Below, in pieces: positions 59,446-64,000 of a stretch of 64,000 nucleotides of DNA (position 1 is its first letter; each line of letters starts with the position of its first letter). The notes beneath the pieces are model-generated. The model did not search any database. It was given only the letters and a program-made list of their open reading frames with translations, and had not been told where the DNA came from. The stretch comes from Porites lobata. Its lineage: Eukaryota > Cnidaria > Anthozoa > Scleractinia > Poritidae. The translations under genes and the position numbers were made by a program. Where the stretch lies: positions 346,001 to 410,000 of the forward strand of contig CALNXK010000094.1 in assembly GCA_942486035.1 (NCBI GenBank), given 5' to 3'.

Positions 59446-59566
59446 AGTTCCTGGTAACCACTTCTTTGAAGCTTGGTCCTGTATGCGTACAGGTTGCCCT
59501 GTTGTCAGGGGACTTAGATCATGCGCATTCGGTCATAGTAGTGTTTCATGGACTGCTGACGTTCTG

Positions 59567-60229
59567 TCAGGCGCTGGGCGACTTTGTCCCTGTCAGGTAT
59601 TCGATTGTCCACTCTGACGGAAGATTTGCTTGAAGTTTACGCTGATACAGTAATTCAGCAGGGGACGGAAGCTGTGAATCAATCGGAGTAGATCTAAGAC
59701 AGAGCATTGACATGTAAGGGTCCTCTCCAGATTTTACAGCCTTGTCTAAAGTGTTTTTAACAGTCTGGACTTGTCGCTCAATAAACCCATTGGACTGTGG
59801 GTATCTGGGGCTGGACGTTATGTGTTGGAAGCCCCATTCGTTAGAGAACTGCTTGTAGCTTTGACAGTCATATTGTGGACCATTGTCCGAAATTATGACT
59901 TTCGGTACACCTTGTTCTGACATCACGCACTTTGTAAGCCTTACAACTGTTTGTCCAGTGGATTGTCCACTTGGTATTTTCTTGATGATGGGGAACTTGG
60001 AGTAATAATCACACATAAGCAGATATTCGTCCCCATGCCATGTGAATAGATCAGTACCAACTACTTGCCATGGTCTAGTAGGTACTTCATGTGGTTCCAG
60101 TGTTTCTTTGGTTTGTGTGGTTTGGCTTTCTTGACAAATTTCACACTTCTGGACTTTAGCTTCAATGTCCTTGTTAATATTGGGCCAAAATACACAGGAT
60201 TTTGCTCGTAGCTGACACTTCCCGAACAC
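59567..60229 (-). pseudogene. Gypsy integrase core
   Basis: The 220-codon frame has the C-X2-C half of the zinc finger (KCEIC) and all three catalytic acidic residues in their usual settings: GTDLF, ISDNGPQ and NGFIERQ. The core is therefore intact, but it is cut from its N-terminal part by a frame change near 60229-60260. Confidence 0.9.
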
Positions 60230-60253
60230 CTTGGTGAGCCTGATGTATCTTCT

Positions 60254-60484
60254 CTAAGATATCATCTCTTTGTGATTCGGAATAATCACTCTTTCTCCCT
60301 TGAGTACTAGACCGTTTTCAATAGATAACTCGTCACGGTAGGCCCAGAACTTCCTCAATGGCACTGGAACTTGTTTCTGTTTTTCAGGCCAGCCAGAGTA
60401 GATGATTTCTCGTAGAGCTGAAAGTTCAGGATCAGAGGAGATGCCTCGCCTCAAAGCATTCAACTTTTTATCAGAGAATCGCAC
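60254..60484 (-). pseudogene. Gypsy RNase H-integrase linker and start of integrase zinc finger
   Basis: A 76-codon frame ending in an NHKEM-like stretch, the first His of the integrase HHCC finger, where a stop interrupts. A frame change at about 60480 separates it from the upstream RNase H frame, and another near 60255 from the integrase core. Confidence 0.7.
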
Positions 60485-61464
60485 TAGGCATACTTTCTGA
60501 ATGACTCTTCATTTGGTAGAGGGTTTAGTCTTGACAACGGGTCAGCGAGAAGCATTTCTGTGCCAGGTTTGTACTTGATAGTGAAGTCATATCCTTGTAT
60601 TCTGAGTAACATTTCCTGGAGTCTTAGAGAAGCAGCTGTAAGATTCTTCAAGTGAATCATCTCAAGGGGTTTGAGATCTGACTCTAACATGAACCTCTTG
60701 CCAAACAAGTAGGAGTGAAGTTTCTCACAAGCAACAACAACAGCAAGCATCTCACGCTCAATATTTGCATTTCGCTTCTCAGTGTCCGTGAGTTCTCTAG
60801 ATGCGAAAGCACCAACTTTGCCTTCTTGCACTAATGCACTCCCAAGTCCTTTAAGGGAGGCATCAGCCTGGAGGATTGTTACCTTCTTAGGATCAAAATA
60901 CGTAAGGGAGACTTGACGGCAGATTGACTGCTTGATTTTCTGAAAAGCTGTACTGTGGGAAGGAGACCAGTGGAAGTCAGTGCCCTTCTTAAATAAGTTC
61001 CTTAGAGGCTCAGACAAAGCAGACGGACTTGGAATGAAAGAAGCCATATATGTTGCTATACCAAGGGCGGACTGGAGTTTCTGGGTATCCTGTGGCTCCT
61101 GGATGGCTCGGAAAGCTTCCACCTTTTCTGGGTCACGGTGTACTCCTTCAGCATCGAATAACATTCCAAAGAATGTTATCATTCTTTGTTTAATAACACA
61201 TTTGTCTAGGTTGAAGACAAGTCCGTGCTCCCCTGCGACTAGCACCAGGTTGCGCAAATTGGCATCATGTTCTTCCTCAGTAAGACTATGAACTGCAATG
61301 TAGTCAGCAACAACAACTGTTCCTGGGCATTTGTCAAGGATAAAATCCATCTGCTGTTGGAAAATATCCTTCCTGACTAATACAGAGTCCAAAAGGAAGA
61401 CGAGTAAATCTAAATCTGCCAAACGGCCTGTTAAAGGTAGTAAGATAAGAAGATTCTTCATCAA
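60484..61464 (-). pseudogene. Gypsy reverse transcriptase (palm/thumb) and RNase H
   Basis: The frame begins mid-RT. The catalytic YxDD box reads VADY (about 61300-61311), so the second Asp is a Tyr, which should abolish polymerase activity. Downstream are the RT connection region and an RNase H domain with DASLKGLGSAL, NIEREMLAVV and a final ADPLSR. A one-base frame change near 61373 separates it from the RT fingers. Confidence 0.9.
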
Positions 61465-61542
61465 GCACTACGGACCAATAACCATGACGGGCATCCAGTT
61501 TTGAAAATACTGTGCTTCCTTTGAACGTGTGGGTGATTTCCT

Positions 61543-62454
61543 CTAGGGTAGGCGTATGATGATGGTTCTCTTGACAGCTTGGTTAAGATCTTTAGGGTCA
61601 AGGCATAAACGCCATCGTCCATTTGATTTTTGAGAGTAAGCCACACTTGAATCCCAGTCAGTGGGCTCAGACACAGGTATAATAACTCCAAGATTGATCA
61701 TTTCACCAAGCTCCTTTTTAATATCATCCTTAATGTGTATTGAGCACTTCCGTGGTGCATGAACTACAGGCGGTACATCCGGGTCAGTGACAATGTGGTA
61801 TTCCCCTTCAAATTTGCCAATGCCATCAAAACGGTCAGGGTACAAAGCTTGGAGGTCACCTTTATCCTTAACTGCTGGGAGAGGCACTTTGCTAGAACAT
61901 GTGCCTACTGCACAGTGTAACTCCACCAGGTTAAGTTGGCAACAGGTGGGTAGGCCACAAATGGCGGGGCCAGCGACATCAGCAACATAAAACATTGCAT
62001 CAGTTGCTTTGTCACCATAAGAGCACTTGATAGAACATACTCCATGCTGGGGTATTTGGGTGCCATTGTATGCAGTCAGTTTGGTCTGACTCGGTGTTGT
62101 CTCCGTGGGAAGGCCATTTTCACCCACATGGTGTGGAAACATGTTCCGATAAATTCGCAAAAGGCAGAATATTTCCTGGGCGCCAGTATCTACTTTCACT
62201 CTGAGCACAGGGTTAGGATGATCAACATTAGGCAACTTTACTTGGAGCTTTGCAAAAGCTTCATCTTTTACTGGAGTAACATTGGAACTGTCAATTTTAA
62301 TTGTCTCGAAACACAACTCATCAGAGTCTGAATTTGTCTCCTCAACTGTGTGTATCTTGTTCTGACTTGACTTGGCGTGCGGTATCCAGCCCCCAGGCTG
62401 CTTCCGGAGTGAAGGTTTAGCTTTCCGATCCTGTGCTTGTTTATTTCTGCACAC
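61543..62454 (-). pseudogene. Gypsy protease and N-terminal reverse transcriptase
   Basis: An aspartic protease active site VDTGAQ is at residues 88-93 of this frame (about 62175-62190). The RT finger region follows, with SQKSNGRWRLCLDPKDLN. A one-base loss near 61566 moves the next RT segment (SKLDARHGYW) to another frame, which runs to about 61374. The frame opens just after the second zinc knuckle of gag. Confidence 0.88.
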
Positions 62455-63167
62455 TTGTTCCCAGTGGTTCCACTGGTTACACTTTCTACACCTTGTACCT
62501 TGAGCTGGGCACTTTTTTTTTCATGGCTGAGACCACATTTTCCACATCTGAGGTTGGAATTCTGTCTGATAGCATCTACGTTAGTGTCATGAGAACGAGC
62601 GGGTGCTGACGCACCTTGTTGGTCAAGGGATTTCATATCATTTACCGTAGCTTCCCTTGTCCGGGCAATGTCCATGGCTTTGTCAAGCTTTAACTTATCA
62701 TCTTTTCCTAAGAGGACTTCTTGTATCTTTCTTTCGCGAGTACCAATAATTAATTGCTCAATTAACCGCTCCTCTAGTTCGGCGTCACTGAATCGGCATT
62801 TCTGGGCTTGTATTTTGCACCTGGCCATGAACGAATCTACACTTTCATCATCAGCTTGTTTGAAGCCTTGTAGTTGGTATCTTGCAATCCGAAAATTTGA
62901 CTTAGGTTCCAGATATGTTGCAAACTTGTCAAAAATTGCGTCAGGTTTCGCTTTCTCATCAGCGGTCAAGTCAAAAGAGTTAAAGATTTTCCGGCCCTCT
63001 TCGCCGATCCAGAGCAGAATATAGGTTGCCTTGACTTTGTCCTCTTTCGCGTTCAAGGGCCCATCAAAGACTAGCTGGCAATATTGTTTGAAGCTTTTAA
63101 ATGCCATGGGTAAGTCAGAGTCATTCCATTCCATCTGAGGCGGCTTAATTCCCGAAAGCTCGCCCAT
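62268..63167 (-). pseudogene. Gypsy Gag (capsid and zinc knuckle), shifted at an A9 run
   Basis: The ATG at 63167 lies 157 nt inside the 5' LTR. A capsid-like region is followed by a CX2CX3HX4C knuckle that begins CGKCGLSHE near 62550. A run of nine A (plus strand T, about 62512-62520) then shifts the frame, and the second knuckle (CRKCNQWNHWEQVC) lies in the neighbouring frame that opens pol. The last 80 or so codons of this ORF are therefore read out of the true frame. Confidence 0.85.
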
Positions 63168-63308
63168 GTTTGTGAGAAAACTGTGTCGGCCGGTAGAATT
63201 GCGATGATACTCGGCTGCACGCTACGAATGGTTGACTTAGTAATCCTGGTTCATCGGGTTCACCTCAATGTTTTATGAGTCAAAACGTCACTCGGCGTGT
63301 AGAATCAT

Positions 63309-63324
63309 CCCACTGCTGCCACCA
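63309..63324 (-). other. Primer-binding site
   Basis: On the minus strand TGGTGGCAGCAGTGGG starts immediately after the 5' LTR. TGG pairs with the CCA end of a tRNA. I cannot name the primer tRNA from sequence alone. Confidence 0.7.
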
Positions 63325-63472
63325 TGTTAAAATATCCTGGATAAACTATGATATGTGACACGAGAGAACGGATAGATGAACACAACCTTTTAATACACAC
63401 AAGTAGCAAGATGGCGGGCCCAAAGAGACACCAAACTCGGGCCCAGTCCCTGACATAAAGCATACTATAACA
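63325..63472 (-). repeat. 5' LTR of the Gypsy element
   Basis: 148 bp starting TGTTATAG on the minus strand and ending TTTTAACA. It is identical to the 3' LTR. Confidence 0.95.
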
Positions 63473-64000
63473 ACAGTGACAGCGCGTGATGAAAGCGTGA
63501 TGATAGGTGCTGCCTCTAGAGCATAAATATAAAAACGCAAACGTGGATCTGAAGACGTCAACTTAACATTAATAATTGAAAACTGGAGAAATGATCAGAA
63601 TGCCACTGTAATAGTTTGCCAAGTGGGACACATCCAAAGCCATGAAATCTCTTGTTTACATTCTTTGCACCTGTCGCAAGAACCCTTTTGTAAATGAGGA
63701 AAGACCTCGTCTATCTTCTAGCTGATTCGTTTCATTCTTCATACAGAATTAAGCAATTTTTCAAACTAACATCATGAAATAAGTTTTTTTTGTTGGTAAT
63801 ACCAATATAGACCGTTCCGATCGCCAGCCTTTATGCTCTTTGAAAAGCTTCCGGTCCAAACAGACACCCTGTTCAAGACACTTATACCCTGTTTTAAAAA
63901 CCATACCCTGTTCAGCTGCATATACCTGTATAGGCCAAATAACACCTCTCTGGGGGTAGGAGCATCTAGACTATTAATTAGAAGGTCAAAGGTTCAACTC
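63473..64000. other. Flank beyond the retrotransposon; upstream DNA displaced from the DUF21-CBS gene
   Basis: Before the insertion, this sequence adjoined the stretch at 58596-58712. It has no recognisable coding sequence. A TATAAAAA on the plus strand at 63528-63535 has no gene behind it in the window. Confidence 0.5.
63936..64000 (+). mobile_element. Possible start of a tRNA-derived SINE, cut by the window edge
   Basis: GGGGGTAGGAGCATCT, then a stem-loop-like segment, then GGTTCAACTC at the edge resemble box A and box B spacing of a tRNA head. Only the head is present, so the class is uncertain. Confidence 0.35.

Larger units (their letters stand above)
58713..63472 (-). mobile_element. 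Ty3/Gypsy LTR retrotransposon, structurally complete, coding region broken
   Basis: A 4760-bp element on the minus strand with 148-bp LTRs (TG...CA), a 5-bp target duplication ACAGT (58708-58712 and 63473-63477), a primer-binding site next to the 5' LTR and a polypurine tract next to the 3' LTR. The order gag, protease, RT, RNase H, integrase fits Ty3/Gypsy. The LTRs are identical as read, so insertion is recent. However, the frame is interrupted several times and the RT active site is altered, so this copy is probably not autonomous. It lies just upstream of the DUF21-CBS gene in the same orientation. Confidence 0.97.

Noticed and set aside
60980..61291. Plus-strand ORF of 103 codons
   Set aside because: Antisense shadow of the reverse transcriptase/RNase H frame.
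62044..62331. Plus-strand ORF across the retrotransposon
   Set aside because: Antisense shadow of the Gypsy protease region.

Overview
This window is nuclear DNA of an animal, most likely an anthozoan cnidarian such as a stony coral. The basis is many short, cleanly spliced exons, three recognisable animal-type genes, and introns packed with short foldback elements and tRNA-derived SINEs of the kind I associate with coral genomes. The species call is inference; no alignment or search could be run.

Three complete host protein genes can be assembled exon by exon with consistent phases. (1) Minus strand, 19521 to 1071: exportin-4 (XPO4), 21 coding exons, about 1135 aa. (2) Plus strand, 28610 to 42773: a concentrative nucleoside transporter of the SLC28/CNT family, 11 coding exons, 585 aa. 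It has a CCAAT/TATA promoter just upstream and an AATAAA signal just downstream, and one of its introns begins with GC instead of GT. (3) Minus strand, 58595 to 45403: a compact DUF21 plus CBS-pair membrane protein of the CNNM/Mam3 ion-transporter superfamily, 10 coding exons, 431 aa. It resembles plant and fungal DUF21 proteins more than the long vertebrate CNNMs. Genes 2 and 3 converge; genes 1 and 2 diverge across about 9 kb that holds only repeats.

Immediately upstream of gene 3 lies a 4760-bp Ty3/Gypsy LTR retrotransposon (58713-63472, minus strand). Its two 148-bp LTRs are identical as read, and it is flanked by a 5-bp target duplication (ACAGT), so it looks very young. Yet its pol is broken by several one-base indels and carries a Tyr in place of the second catalytic Asp of reverse transcriptase. 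It sits 118 bp from the start codon of gene 3, in the same orientation.

Introns and intergenic DNA contain two 5'-truncated or decayed LINEs, two tRNA-derived SINEs and roughly two dozen foldback elements. One nested stack in CNT intron 3 has a LINE and a small foldback element inside a pogo/Tigger-like element. The genes are ordinary single-copy housekeeping or transport genes with no apparent functional cluster. The most noteworthy points are the plant-like DUF21-CBS gene with a fresh retrotransposon in its promoter, the young but defective Gypsy copy, and the unusually large near-palindromes.
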